Positions 1 through 13,212 of a stretch of 64,000 bases of DNA are shown here, in pieces. The stretch covers positions 207,929,204-207,993,203 of the forward strand of contig NC_090725.1 of the NCBI RefSeq assembly GCF_036898095.1, written 5' to 3'. This stretch comes from Palaemon carinicauda (Eukaryota > Arthropoda > Malacostraca > Decapoda > Palaemonidae). The position numbers and the translations under genes are program-made. The notes under the pieces were generated by a model that saw only the letters and a program-made list of their open reading frames with translations, was not told the origin of the DNA and made no database searches. Each line of letters opens with the position of its first letter. Position 1 is the first letter of the stretch.

Positions 1-1314
1 TATATATGCCAGTCTATCTCCGCAATTCTTTTAGTTTGTTAATCCATCGTCTTCTCTCCCACCCCCTGCTTCTTTTGTAATCTCTAGGGATCTATTCTTC
101 TATTCGTAATGTCCATCCGCTATCTGTTATTCCGATCATATGTTCTGCGCATGTCCATTTCTTATTGTTACTTGTTGTTAGATTATCCTCTGATTTAGTT
201 TGCTCGTGTATCCACGTTGCTTGTTTTCTGTCTCTTAGCGTTATTTCTGTCACAAGTTAGGGAATTAAAGTAAAAACTTCGATGGAAGTTTAGAAAAATT
301 CTAGATGACCTTTAACAGGGTTAGGTAAATGCGCAGGAAGTAGGGCGGTGGTTACCGACTAGCGATCTCATCTCCATAATCTTGGGCAGTGTGAAAATCA
401 GTTTAAACCAATTTCTTGTCATCATTAGCTATTTTCTGACTCAAGCACACATGTACTGAATCTATTTCCATGCCAACGGGTACAACAGGGAGAGGGGACA
501 TATGGAGGCAAGAACCGGCTGGGAGCGGTTGCAACACCCACCTCCCCTACCCAGAGGCAAGGCAAGCCCTCATAGCCCCCAGCAATGAGCGCCCCAATAA
601 GAACAGCTGGGAAGCCAAGAGTAGTCAGTTCAAGTTAGGAATGGGCAGTAGACCTGTATGCCCACACACCATGGTAGGCTTACCTCAGCCATGGCTGGCG
701 TCGGTACTCAACAAGACGCCCAATATTTACTAGTTTTTAATATAGTATTAACTTGGCTGTTCCTCCTAGTGTTCTTTCGCTTCAAGTGTGTCTGGAAATT
801 AAAAGTGATTCTTTGTTATTTACAATTTATGATCATTTTATAGTAAACTGTTCCGGTAATTCGAAAGTCAATAAGAGGCATAGAGTACTATTAATTATGT
901 AGTAATAGAGATTTATCCATTAACTTAGAAAAAGATTTCCTCTCATGTCATGTGAAGATTATCTTAGACGATAAATCCTCTTCACGATGTAAAAGTCGTC
1001 ATCCTTTATTCTTTAATTGCCACTCAAAACCAGTGACAAATTGGTGGCATAATGGTGGATGAAGAGGATGAAACACTATTAAAAACATATGTAATAATGA
1101 GCAAAAGACCGAGTCCAACAGCTAACAAAAAGAGACTTAAGATGTAAACAATGATGAATAAGAAAAAAAATAAGAGAGAAAAACGAAGATGCACGAGAAG
1201 CAAGGAGCAGACATCTCAGAAGAGGAGGATAGGAAAAGCTCAGAAAAAAAACAGTTAATAAAGCATAATGAAAAAAATTAAGGGACAAAGGATACCAAAT
1301 CTCGCTATCTACCA
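1..1314. other. Unassigned sequence, no gene recognised
   Basis: AT-rich sequence with a more GC-balanced stretch at about 470-730 that holds a short open frame without recognisable domain features. I see no splice-bounded coding pattern, no transposase or RT motif and no tandem repeat. The right edge at about 1315 is where Gypsy-1 integrase homology begins. The 470-730 part could be an exon or an untranslated piece of an unrecognised element, but nothing in the sequence decides this. Confidence 0.5.
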
Positions 1315-1320
1315 TGGCAA

Positions 1321-1828
1321 TTAGGCAGATGTATATGAGGAGGATGGATCAAATTCCATGGGAAAGGATCGAGGCCAACGAATGGAAGAGTCAACAACAG
1401 TAAACAGGTAACGGTGTCCTTGTGATGTGGGTATGGAACATACTACATCAACGTGAATGTTATCAAAATGACACTGAGGTTGAGAAAAGGTGCCCACTCC
1501 TGAATCCATTGATGTACTTTTAAAGTTTGGCATGAAATACAGTTGTGAAGCCAATCCTTAGTATCCTCAGTAATGCTGTGACCAATGAACTTTGTCTTCA
1601 GTAGCTGTGGAGTAGATCAGCACGAGGTTTCTGAAAGGCCATGAATGAGATCAAACACCTGCCAGCGCATGGGAGCAGGTATCCACGGTTTAGGTCTACC
1701 AGTACAGACACCACAGAGGAGGGTGACATTGGAGTAATCGAGAGGGATTTCTTCTCAATGGAGGGGTGTGCAGGATGCCCTACATGCCTGATACTCTGGA
1801 TCTTTTCATTGGGCTTCTGCCAAGACAT
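1321..1828 (-). pseudogene. Gypsy-1 integrase fragment
   Basis: The 1554-1321 frame contains GHRYLFTVVDSS, the strand region around the first catalytic Asp of a retroelement integrase, preceded by an IHVDVV segment typical of Ty3/Gypsy. The 1828-1598 frame belongs to the zinc-binding and linker region just upstream but is shifted. The core ends at 1321 without the D and E of the D,D-35-E triad, so it cannot be an active integrase. It follows RNase H directly, as expected for Gypsy pol. The family call is firm and the element lineage is not resolved. Confidence 0.85.
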
Positions 1829-1977
1829 TGTAATCTATTCCCATGTAAATGGTGGCCAATGTACTTATTGACTGCATTGGCCAAAGGATTAATTTCCCCA
1901 GGGATGTGTTGAAGGATGCAATTGTATTCAACCACGATGAGGAGAAGTCAGCATTGACGGGTGGACCAGGAGTCAGA

Positions 1978-2241
1978 CTAACAAGTAAAGGCGTTCACCA
2001 GAGGCTTGTGGCCCGTGCGAATGAGGAAGAGCGCACCTTCCAAGAAGTGGAGAAAGTGACGGATAGCCAAATGCACCGCTAGCAATTTGTGGTCGAAGGT
2101 AGAGTAGCCGGATTCCGCCTTGGACAGTTTTCTACTAGAGATGGCCAATGTGTGGTGCGAGATGTTGACAACCCACTCGAGTACTGCATCAATAACAACG
2201 TCACTGGCATCGGTAGAGAGAAGGAAATGGGCATGTGGCAC
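1978..2241 (-). pseudogene. Gypsy-1 RNase H domain
   Basis: The translated stretch contains LSTDASDVVIDAVLE followed by FSRKLSKAE-like and GYSTFDHKLLAVHLA segments and then IRTGHKPLV. These are the successive signatures of a Ty3/Gypsy RNase H: the first catalytic Asp (TDAS), the catalytic Glu region, here changed because family members usually read D-R-E-L-L-A and this copy reads DHKLLA, and the TDH motif, here TGH. Two of the metal-binding positions therefore appear altered. It lies between RT and integrase on the same strand. It is decayed, and no function is expected. Confidence 0.88.
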
Positions 2242-2464
2242 TGGAAAAGCGAGAACAGAAACAGTTGATAGGGCCGCTTCATGAAGGTAACCCCACTTCA
2301 GGTCTTTTGGTTTGCCCTTGAGGGAGGTGTAGAGGTGGGCAAGAACAGTGGCGATGGCTAGTAGGAAACGGTGATAATTAGTTGTTCATGGACTCCTACA
2401 GGAGTGATGCGGTGACCTAAAAACGATACGTCGTTGGCGCCAAACTTATACTTGTCGTACCGGA

Positions 2465-2923
2465 CTACAAGCCTTTTTGTTGTAGGTGGTCGAGCATGAT
2501 GTGTAGGTGATGGAGGTGTTCCTCTTTGGAAAAAGAGAACACAAGTATGTCGTCCACGTAACAGACACGGAAGGAGAGGTCCACTAAGATGCCATCCACG
2601 AGATGTGGAGAAGTGCCCCGAGTATTACGAAGGCCAAAATTGAAGTAATTGAAGGTGAAAGTACCAAAGAGGGTGGTGATGACAGTCTTGGAGATGTCAT
2701 CGGAGTTCATGAGCACCTGATAATATCCATTAAGGAGGTCGAGCATGGAGGAAACCTTCACTTTGTGCAGGTAGATCATGTCAGCGATGTTAAGAAAGGC
2801 GTAGTGATCCGGTTCTGTTTGCATGTTTAGGCACCTGTAATCCCTCAGGACAATGAGTAAGGGTGACAAACATAAGCTTGAGGCCTTTTGGCAAAGGCCC
2901 ATTTCTTCTATTTTGGTGAACAT
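2465..2923 (-). pseudogene. Gypsy-1 reverse transcriptase fragment with intact YVDD box
   Basis: A 152-codon open stretch runs from the EEMGLCQ segment at the RT N-terminus through LNMQTEPDHY and LLNGYYQVLMN to CYVDDILVF, which is the catalytic YxDD box (minus strand, about 2560-2549). Gypsy RTs usually extend about 60-100 residues further into thumb and connection, and that part is frameshifted here. Upstream, the fingers subdomain has a small in-frame loss around PLLIVLRDYRCL. Of the four Gypsy copies in this window this one alone keeps the canonical YVDD. The rest of the element is broken, so activity is not expected. Confidence 0.92.
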
Positions 2924-3289
2924 TTGCTTAGCAGCTGCTAAACAATACGCTGCCAGACACTTGAATCTGCCCTGTCTTCTTTATATGGTGATAATTACTG
3001 TGTTTGGCAGAAACCATGGAGGTTTGGTGAAGTTCTGGATGGAAGACTTCTGGATACGGTGTGAGGAGGTAGGCGTAGGCATCCATGGGTGCGCTGATGT
3101 AGAGAGCGAGGTTAGAGGGGAAGGTTGAAGAGGTGTTGATGAGTAAGTGTCTGCGTTGTTAACCATCAGCGAGCAACATCATCCAGGAGGTAGATATGTA
3201 AGAAGAAATTTGCACCAATGATTGGCAATATGATGTCAGCAACAAAAACTTCCAAAGGATCTTTGACACCGCTTCTCATCAGCTTCAGT

Positions 3290-3860
3290 TAATGTTAAAT
3301 AGTTGTCTTCATCGTCAGGAGTGGAGGCATTGGTGGAAGTCTTGAAGGTGATGAAGTGAATGTCCATAAGGGCATTGACTTTAGTCATCAGGTCCTTTAT
3401 GGGAAAAGTATCGACAATGGCGATGGCAGCGTGTACAGGTTTGGGTATGCGTCATACCCAAAGGGTAGCAAGTAGGTTTACCTTACAAGGAGAGCAGTTT
3501 GCAGCTTGCTGAAGACAAGCAATACAGGTCATTTTCTTGAGGGCGAGCGAAGCCTTTTCATCTCCCCACGGTTGTTGAAAGCGCTGAAAAAGCTTTGCTT
3601 TGGGGGCAGTTGGCAATGGCATATACTGCTCCAGGAGGTATGTTTTAAGGGCTTCGTACACTATTGGGGTATCCCATTATTTGCAAAACCAAACTGAGAT
3701 TTCCAGGAAAGGGTCCTTGGTGATTGCCTCAAGGACATAGTCTTATTTGGTGCTTAACTGAGTCACGCCCTTGATGTGGAAGTGGATTTTAGTGCACTAA
3801 AACCAGGCAAATGCTTCTGTACTGGCAAAGGGTGATAGTTTCATGGGTGTGGTATTGATT
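3290..3860 (-). pseudogene. Gypsy-1 gag remnant
   Basis: The 3661-3452 frame reads MYEALKTYLLEQY followed by a KLFQRFQQPWGDEKASLALKK-like helical capsid stretch. The continuation at 3440-3290, in another frame, includes IKDLMTKVNALMD. The same segments occur in Gypsy-2 (about 16790-17110) and Gypsy-3 (about 37750-38060), which identifies it as the capsid-like region of the same Gypsy family. No CCHC zinc knuckle was seen, and the related copies in the window lack one too. At least two frameshifts are needed to connect the pieces. Confidence 0.85.
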
Positions 3861-3914
3861 GGATCCAAAGGTCACCAATGTGTGAGTGAGCCATTAAGTC
3901 GTAACTGGTGATTT

Positions 3915-6900
3915 CACTGCATAAGAAGCACTGGTGGCATAACACCCTTTCACAACCATACATTAGTGCCCTTTTGTAAAGCTCACCCTGCAACTCCTCA
4001 CCAGTAGCTGTTATGGCATAATCCCTAAGAAATTAAATCTTTACAAACCCACCTTGTAACTCATTAGTTGGTCTGATGACATAACTCCATCTACAAACAA
4101 TTTGGAACCTTTTTTTCTAAATCCCACCATGTCTACCCCTCACTGACCTACCACATAACACACTCCATATGTGATCTTTAAATAAAAAATCTTTTCTATA
4201 GCTAATAATGTACCCTACAATGTAATTTGATGGCCAAATACCATTCAATACACAAGGTTTAGGAAGCTTTTTCTAAAGACCACCATACAGCACCAACCTC
4301 CACACACTAGTTTTAGATACTCTTTTATAAAGCACACCAGGTAACCTATGAAGTGCACTGATGGGATAACTCACTTTCCCACTTGAAATTAAAAAAGATT
4401 TTCCTAAAGCCCATCAAGCACCCCGAGAGACTCACTGCTGCCAAAACCCACAACCAGACAAGCTTCAAAACCCTTTTCTAAAGTTGACCATTTACCCCCA
4501 AGATGTGCAATAATGGCATAACCCTGCTACACAGGCAAATTTAGAAAATTGTTCCCTATACCCCACAATGCTCTTCATAAGGTGCACTGATAGCATAATC
4601 ACCATCCTTACATTAGTTTTAGACAAAATTTCCTAAAACCCAACATGTACCCTAATAGGAGCACAAATGGCATAAAATACCCTCCAGGTACACATGAGGC
4701 ACACTGATGGCATAACACTCCTCCACACAAACTTTACAAACCCTTTTCTAAAGGCAACTAAGCAACAAGCAAACCATCAAGTACACTAATCGGATTTACC
4801 ATATCTATACCTGATCATTAAAAACTCTTTTCTAAAGCCCACCATGCACCATATGATGTCATAACACCCCTCCACATGCGAGCTATAGGAGCCATTTTCT
4901 AAAGTTCACCATGAGGTGCACTGATGGAATAAACACTTCAACACAAAAGCTTCACAAACCTATTTCTTATCCCACCATGCACCCCATGAGGTGGACTGCT
5001 GATATAACACCTCCACAAGAGAGCTTTAGAAACAATTTTTTTAAGCACACCTTACACACCATTATGTGCAAAAATAGGCTAAATGTTCTCCACGCACAAG
5101 CTTTCCAAAACTTTTTCTAGAGCCAACCATGCATGCTATGAGGTGCACTGGTAACACCTCCATAAGCTTTAGAAAAACTTTTCTATTGCCCACTATTCAC
5201 CCTATGAGATACACTGATGGCATACACACCCTACATTCAGAAACCTTTTCTATAGTCCACCATGTACCCAGAGTTACACTCGTGGCATACACTACCTCCG
5301 TACACTACCTTTAGAAACCCTTTTCTATAGCTGACTATACACCTTATGAGTTACACTGATGGCATACACCCCTTCATTCAGAAACCCTTTTCTATAGCCC
5401 ACCACACGCCCTATGAATTACACTAATGGTATACAACCCATCTATACACGAGCTTTAGAAACCCTTTGCTATAGCCCACCATGCACCCTATGAGTTACAC
5501 TTATGGCATATACACCCTCCATACACGAGCTTTAGAAACCCTTTTCTATAGCCCACCATGCACCCTATGAGTTTCACTGATGGCATGCACAACCCACTCC
5601 CCATAAACGAGCTTTAGAAACCCTTTTTTCTAGCCGACCATGGACCCTATGAGTTACACTGATGGCATATACCCCTCCATACACGAGCTTTAGAAACACG
5701 AATTTTAGCCCACAATGCACCTATGAGTTACAGTGATGGCATACACCACTCCATACACGAGCTATAGAAACCCTCCTCTATAGCCGACCATGCACCTGAT
5801 GAGACTGATGGCACACACCCCTCCATATATGAGCTTTAGAATTCTTTTTTTATAGCGCACCATGCACCCTATGAGTTACACTGATGGCATGTAGACTCCC
5901 TCAATCCACCAGCTTTCAAAACCATTTTTTATAGTCCACCATGCACCCTATGAGTTGCACTGATGGCATATACCCCTCCATACACCAGCTTTAGAAACCC
6001 TTTTCTATAGCCCACCATTTACCGTATGAGTTACACTGATGGCATACGCCCTCTCCATAAACGAGCTTTAGAAACCCTTTATCATAGCCCACTATGCACC
6101 CTATGAGTTACAGTGATGGCATACCTTCTCCATACACGAACTTTAAAACCCTCTTCCATTGCCCACCATGCACCTAATGAGTTACTCTGATGGCATACCA
6201 CCCCTCAATATACGAGCTTTAGAAACCCTTTTCTATAGCCCACCATTCACCCTATGAGTTACAATGATGGCATACACCCCCTCCATCATCGACCTTTAGA
6301 AGCCCTTTTCTGTAGCCCATCATGCACCCTATGAGTTACATTGATGGCATACACCCCTCCATCCACAAGCTATAGAAACCCTTTTCTATAGCCCACCATT
6401 CACCCTATGAATTACAATGATGGCATACACCCCCTCCATCATCGAGTTTTAGAAGCCCTTTCCTAAAGCCCACCATGCACCCTATGAATTACACTAATGG
6501 CATAAAACCACTCCATACAGTAGCTTTAGAAAACCCTTTTTTAAAGCCCACCATGCACCTATGAGTTACACTGATGGCATACACCCACTCCATACATGAG
6601 CTTTATAAACTCTTCTCTATAGCCCCCCATTGCACCCTATGAGTTACACTGATGGCATACACCCCTTCCATACACGATCTTTATAAACCCTTTTCTATAG
6701 CTCACCATACTCCCTATGAGTTACACTGATGGCATACACCCCCTCCATACAGGAGGTTTAGAAACCCTTCTCTATAGCCCACCAAGCACCCTATGAATTA
6801 CACTGATGACAGACACCCTTCCCATACATGAGCATTAGAAACCGTTCTCTGTAACTTACCATGCACCCTATGAGCTACATTGATGGCATATACCCCCTCC

Positions 6901-8705
6901 ATACACGAGTTTTAGAGACCTTTTTCTATAGCACACCATACACCCTATGAGTTACATTGATGGCATACACCCCCTCCATACACGAACTTTAGAAACCCTT
7001 TTCTATAGCATCACGCACCCTATGAGTTACAATGATGGCTTACACCCCCTCCGCACATGAGCTTTAGAACCCCTTTTCTATAGCCCACCATGCACCCTAT
7101 GAATTTCACTGATGGCATACACCCCCTCCATACACGAGCTTTATAAAACTTTTTATATAGCCCACCATGCTCCCTATGACTTACACTAATGTCATACATC
7201 CCCTCCATACACAAACTTTAGAAACCCTTTTCTATAGCCCATCATGCACCCTATGAGTTATACTAATAGCATACACCCACTCCATACACGTGCTTTACAA
7301 ACCCTTTTTTATAGGTCACCATGCACCCTGTGAGTTACACTGATGGCATATATATCCTTCATACCCGAGCTTTAGAAACCCTTTTCTACAGCCCACTGTG
7401 TACTCTATGAGTTACACTGATGGCATACAACTGCTCCATACACGAGCTTTAGAAACCCTTTTGTATAGCCCACCATGCACCCTATAAGTTACACTGATGG
7501 CAGACATCCCCTTTATACACGAGCTTTAGAAACACTTTTCTGAAGTCCACCATGCACCATATTAGCTGGACTGATGTACAGATAGCATTTCTAACTTCCA
7601 AACGCAAATTTTCGAAACAATTTCATAAAGCCCTTCATGTACACCAAGATGTGCACTAATGACATAACTCTTCAACCATTTACCTATGAGTTACCCTATG
7701 AGTTACACCGATATCATACACCCCCTCCATGCACGAGCTTTAACACCCCTTTTCTATAGCCCTCCATAAACTTTATAAACTCGGTTCTAATCCCAACAAA
7801 ACATCACATAAGAAGCATTGATGGCCTTTCTCTTCCCACGAATGAGCTTTAGAATCACTTTTCCAAAGACGACAGTGCACCACATGAGGTTTATTGATGG
7901 AATAAGTGCCTTGACATTGGAGCTTTTATAAACTCTTTTCTAAAGCTCACCATTCATCCTATGAAATGCACTGATGGTATAACCCATTCCACAAACAAGC
8001 TTTAGAAACCCTTCTCTAAAGCCAACCATGAACTGCATTAGGTGCTTTGATGGCACAATCCCTAGGAACAAAGAAATTTGAAAACCCTTTTCTAAGGACC
8101 ACAATTCACACCATGAGGTAAATTAAGGGCATAAACTCACTCCACACATGACCTCTAGAAACTGCTTTAATACTCACTATGCACCTAATAAGGTGCACAG
8201 TTTGCATAACCACCATCCAAACGCACAAGTTTTAAAATCATCTCCTAAAGCCCTTATTTACTGCATAACATGCATTGATAGCATAAACACCCTACACAGG
8301 AGGTTTAGAAACACATTTCTAAAGTCCATAATGCACCCTATGAGGTTCACTGATGACATAAACACCCTTCCACAAGCGTGCTGTAGATTTAGAACCCCTT
8401 TTGTAAAGCCCACCATGGATTATGCCCACTATGGGTTATGCCCAACAGGTGGGCATAACCCAGCTTCACACATGCAATTTATAAACCTTTTTTCTAAAGC
8501 CTACCATACACCCCATGAAGTGCATTAAGGGCATAAACACTTTCCACTTACAAGCTTTAGAAAACCTTTTCTAAGGCTCACATGCACTCCACGAGGTGCC
8601 GTGGTGTCATAACCCCTTCCATAAACGAGCTTTAAAACCTTTTTTAAAAGCCACCATGCCCCACTGATGGGAAATCTGCCCTTAACCCACAAAGTTTTTA
8701 AAGAC
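3915..8705. repeat. Satellite A, left block (about 75-bp tandem unit)
   Basis: Roughly 60 tandem units of 74-76 bp. Landmarks recur in order: GAGCTTTAGAAACCC, TTTTCTATAGCCCACCATG, CACCCTATGAGTTACAC and TGATGGCATACACCCC. Units at the edges (3915-5100 and 7550-8705) are diverged and resemble the right block (CTAAAGCC, GAGGTGCACTGATGGCATAAC). Units at about 5130-7550 are homogenised to a second subtype (CTATAGCC, GAGTTACAC, GCATACAC). Short open frames here, such as 4911-5120 and 8148-8528, are by-products of the repeat and are not genes. Confidence 0.95.
8432..8462. repeat. Perfect 13-bp inverted repeat with 5-nt loop inside satellite A
   Basis: TGGGTTATGCCCA at 8432-8444 is followed by ACAGG and then TGGGCATAACCCA at 8450-8462, its exact reverse complement. 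It lies in a unit that deviates from the satellite consensus, so it is local and is not a property of every unit. It could form a strong hairpin or cruciform. Confidence 0.9.
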
Positions 8706-8883
8706 ATCAGGCAGTGGCCGTAAAACCGGTGTTATTCTACATTAAAATGCTCGGAAGTATCTAAATAAATTGACCATAGAGTTTTCAAAATATTTTTGCA
8801 GCTATAATTGATCCTCGTTTGGTTATGCCCAGCCCTTGAAATTTCCCGCGTTCGCAGCGCTGCCAGTAAGCCAATTGAACAGC

Positions 8884-8905
8884 TGCGTGATGTCATACCA
8901 GGAAC
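8884..8905. repeat. Left copy of a 22-bp inverted repeat (TGATGTCA-containing)
   Basis: TGCGTGATGTCATACCAGG and three further bases match the reverse complement of 10244-10265 at 21 of 22 positions. It sits just upstream of the acidic ORF start at 8923. Homology does not clearly extend beyond the 22 bp on either side, so it is uncertain whether these are ends of one mobile unit or two copies of a promoter-proximal sequence. Confidence 0.7.
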
Positions 8906-8922
8906 ACCTGATTTCACTGGCA

Positions 8923-9141
8923 ATGGCGGACACATTGGAAACTACGAGCGATAATGAAGAAATTAGCTTTGATTTCATCGATACAGATGACGAAAATGAC
9001 CCAAAATCAGAAATTTTGACAGCTGAATGTCCGGGCAGTATTCAATCTTATAGATTTGAGCCAGAGCGCTCATCTTTAGAAGAAAACGAGGAAAGTTCTG
9101 ATGAGGGCAGAAACAGAGACGACACCGAGGATAGAATCTAG
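8923..9141 (+). CDS. Acidic N-terminal protein fragment with YRFEP motif; possible first exon or relic
   Basis: I prefer the ATG at 8923 (MADTLETTSD) over the one at 8836, because the sequence downstream of it becomes strikingly acidic and low-complexity, as in a disordered N-terminus: DFIDTDDENDPKSE, then SYRFEPERSSLEENEESSDE, then a stop after DDTEDRI at 9141. An acidic leader carrying a Y-x-F-E-P motif recalls the N-terminal region of animal proteins that carry a P2X7-type Cys-rich domain, some of which are multicopy. That is inference from one motif. The Cys-rich domain itself is not found: downstream at 9150-9350 the frame is broken, and then a TA tract begins. This could be a retained 5' exon, a pseudogene fragment, or cargo of the segment that interrupts satellite A. 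Confidence 0.4.
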   Translation: MADTLETTSDNEEISFDFIDTDDENDPKSEILTAECPGSIQSYRFEPERSSLEENEESSDEGRNRDDTEDRI

Positions 9142-9355
9142 AGAAATAAAATTGATCATTAAGAATAACAGAATGGGTCCTTAGAGATTGTTAAAAAAGC
9201 AGGGGAAGGAAGATAAGACGATGGTTGTCGAATTAAGGAAGTTTGCAGGCGTGGACTGGCACAGAAAGACTATAAACAGACTCAAGTAAGAGAACATGTC
9301 TGAGGCCTTTATTCTGCAGTGGACTAGAAACGGCTGATGATGATGATGGCGATGA

Positions 9356-10190
<835 letters not shown>

Positions 10191-10243
10191 ACAACACCGG
10201 TGAACAGGTAAACACGCCGGCCACCATACATCTCCCACGGCAA

Positions 10244-10265
10244 GTTCCTGGTATGACGTCACGCA
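10244..10265. repeat. Right copy of the 22-bp inverted repeat, containing TGACGTCA
   Basis: GTTCCTGGTATGACGTCACG and two further bases are the reverse complement of 8884-8905 with one mismatch. This copy contains the perfect palindrome TGACGTCA, the consensus CREB/ATF site. The flanking 10190-10440 is more GC-balanced than its surroundings and resembles promoter-type DNA. No coding frame was found next to it. Confidence 0.7.
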
Positions 10266-10444
10266 TAACATGACCTTGTTAACGGCTGGCTGACTAAATT
10301 TGACTGTGGCGCACCAACTTTAAGGACTTGCAATTGGTGCATGGGGCTGCCGAGACCGCAGGCAAAATGGGTCTTGAATCACCCACCATACCCGACATTT
10401 TGACATATGATAATACCTGATTGCTGATATTACCGCACGACACC

Positions 10445-12830
10445 TTTAAGACCTTTTCAAAAGTTTAAATTCACCTTATAAGGTACATTGATGGCTTAAG
10501 CTCCACACTCACAAGCCTTTAAAAACCTTTCCCAAAACCCATCATGCACTCCATGAGTTGCAATGATGATATAACTCCCCTCCAAACACAATCTTCAGAA
10601 ACACTTTTCTAAAGTCCACCACACATTCCCTGATATGCTACAATGGAGTACCCCTTCCCATGCCCTACCTTTAGAAAACCTTCTCTAAAACATACCATGC
10701 ACCCTTGAGGGGCATTGATGGCATAACTCCCTGACACGAAAGCTTTAAAAACCCTTTTCCAAATCCCATTATGCTCCTCATGAGGTGTACTAAAAGCACA
10801 ACAGCCCTCAAAATGCACAAGATTTAGAAACCTTTTCTTAAGCCGACCATGTACCCATGAGGTGCATTAAGGGCATAAACCCCCTCCACACACAAACTTT
10901 AGAAAAAAAAATCTATTAATTCGACTGATTGTATAACCCACTCCACACATGAACTTTAAAAACCCTTATCTAAAGCCCACCATGTACCCTATGAGTTAAA
11001 CAGATTGCATAACCACCTTCCACATGCAAACTTTAGAAACCCTTTTCTAAAGGCCACTATTTACCCCATGAGGTGCAATGATGTCATATCTACCCTCTAC
11101 ATGTGAGCTTTAGAAACAATTTTCTAAAGCCACTATACAGCTCAAGAAATGCACTGATGACATATCCGCCTCCATATACGAGCTTTAGAAATCCTTTTCA
11201 GAAGCCAACTATGCACCTTATGAGATGTACTTATGGTATTACCCCAAATCCAGACACACAGGCTTCAGAAACTCTTTTGTTAAGCCAATCTTCTCTTGCA
11301 TAAGCCCTCTCCACACACAAGCATTAGAAACTCTTTTCTAAAGTTTACCATGAACCCTACGAGGTTCACTGTTGATATAATGCACCCACTCCCAATCCTT
11401 TTTAAAATCCACTATGTACTTTATAAAGTGTATTGATGGCATAAACCAACTCCACACACGAGCTTTATATACCCTTTTCCAATGCCCATCATGTACCCCA
11501 TGATGTGCACTGATTTCTTAAACCGCTTCAACATGTGTGCTTTAAAAATGGTCTTTATGGCTCACCATGTACCCCTTGAGATGCACTGACGGCATTAACC
11601 TTCCACATACACAAGGTTTAGTAATCTTTTTCTAAAACCCTTCATGCACTCCATAGGGTGCACTGATTTCCTAACTACACTCCACATACATGCTTTAGAA
11701 AGCCTTTTCTAAAGTTCACCATACACCCCAATAGGTGAATTGATGTCATAACCCGCCTTCACACACACAAGGTATGAACCTTTCCCTAAAGCCCACCATG
11801 TACCCCATGCAGTGCATTGGTGTCATAACCCCACTCCACACACAATCTTTAGAGCACCTTTTTTAAAGCCCACCATGCACCCCATAAGTTGCAATAATAG
11901 TATAAACTTCTTCCACTGGGAGCTCTAGTAATCCTTTTCTAAAGCCTACATTGTAACCCCATCAGGTCCAGTGATGTCATATCTCCCCTCTATATGTGAG
12001 ATTAAAAACAATTTTCTAAAGCCACCATACAGCTCAAGTAGTCCACTGATGTCATAACTGCCTTCATATAAGAGCTTTAGAAATAATTTTCCGATCCCCA
12101 CCGTGCACTTTATGAGGTGCACTTAAGGCATAACCTTCCTCTAGACACACAGGCTTCAGAAACTGATGCCATAACCCCATCAGAATTAGAACCCCTTTCA
12201 TAAAGCCCACCATTCACCCCATAAAGTGCACTAATCGATAACCCACTCCAAACGTACAAGCTTTTAAAGCCATTCTTTAGCCCTCCCTGTGGCCCATGCA
12301 GCATGAGGTATACTGAAATTATACCCTTCCCCCTCCACACACGTACTTTAGAAACCTTTTTCTAAAGTCTGCTATGCACCTCATGAAGTGTACTGACTGA
12401 TAGAATAACCCACTCCACACATCAGCTTTAAAAACACTTTTCAAAAGCCTACCATGCCTCCTGTGAAGTGCACTGATGGCATAAGCCCCTTCAACACACG
12501 AGCTTTAGAAATCCTTTCCTAGTGCCCACCACGCTACCCATGAGGTGCACTGATTGCATAAATAACCCTCCATACACAAACTTTAGAAACCCTTTCTTAA
12601 AGCCCACTATGCACCCCATAAGATGCACTGATGTCATAACCCTCTCAACATTCGAGCTTTAGAGACTTTTTTTTTTTTTCAAAGCCTATCGTTCACCTAA
12701 ACTCCAAAAGAGATGCACTGATGACATAAAAGTCCTCCACACACGACCTTCAGAAACCCTTTTCTAAAGCCCACCATGCACCCCATGAGGTCCACTGACG
12801 GCATAAACCCCTTCCACATGCGTTGTTTTC
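10445..12830. repeat. Satellite A, right block (about 75-bp tandem unit)
   Basis: Roughly 32 units of the same satellite as 3915-8705, but mainly of the subtype with CTTTAGAAACCC then TTTTCTAAAGCCCACCATG, CACCCCATGAGGTGCACTG and ATGGCATAACC. In this subtype the segment CTTTAGAAA, CCCT, TTTCTAAAG forms a perfect 9-bp stem with a 4-nt loop. Units are more divergent from each other than in the homogenised core of the left block. Sequence just after 12830 no longer matches the unit. Confidence 0.95.
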
Positions 12831-13212
12831 TTATATTGGAGAAGTCTTATGAAAGATGGTAAATATTCATATCGTACCGTTGATACGTCATTCATGCAGC
12901 TTTAATGTAAGAAAATTTAAGATATTTCCCAATCCTTTTCACAAGCTATAACTTATGTTGTTGTGCCCATTTCATAAGTAATAAAACAAGTTTTTCCTAT
13001 TTACTAATGTAACAGAGCTATGCCATATTTTCCTAATCGTCTTTTTCTCGCACGGTGATTACTTTGTTTGATTTTTCCGTGGTGTGCTTTGTTTATTCTA
13101 TTTCATGGCTCTAATCCAATCATTGTCAATGACTTATGTCATTTCTTGTTTCTCTCCAGAAGCAAGAAATACCCTTTCCACTGTTTTTATATCTCATGTC
13201 ACGTGTTACATA
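12831..13212. other. Unassigned spacer
   Basis: AT-rich sequence between satellite A and the foldback element. No open frame of note, no recognisable motif and no repeat of the neighbouring arrays. Confidence 0.5.

Larger units (their letters stand above)
1315..3890 (-). mobile_element. Gypsy-1: decayed Ty3/Gypsy retrotransposon, no LTRs seen
   Basis: Read on the minus strand, this stretch carries in order a gag remnant (about 3860-3290), a scrap of protease/linker (about 3250-2930), reverse transcriptase (2923-2465), RNase H (2241-1978), the integrase zinc-region neighbourhood (1830-1598) and the start of the integrase core (1554-1321). This gag-PR-RT-RH-IN order is normal for Ty3/Gypsy. 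The protease core with its catalytic Asp-Thr-Gly is missing, apparently by deletion near 3240-3290. Integrase stops before the second and third catalytic acidic residues. At the 5' end, the minus-strand motif CATTGGTGACC (about 3873-3883) resembles a tRNA primer-binding site, but no LTR lies beyond it and satellite A starts almost at once. Frameshifts and stops separate all domains, so the copy is dead. Confidence 0.9.

Noticed and set aside
470..733. 87-codon ORF as a possible exon
   Set aside because: No recognisable domain, no clear splice sites and no conserved motif. Left as unassigned.
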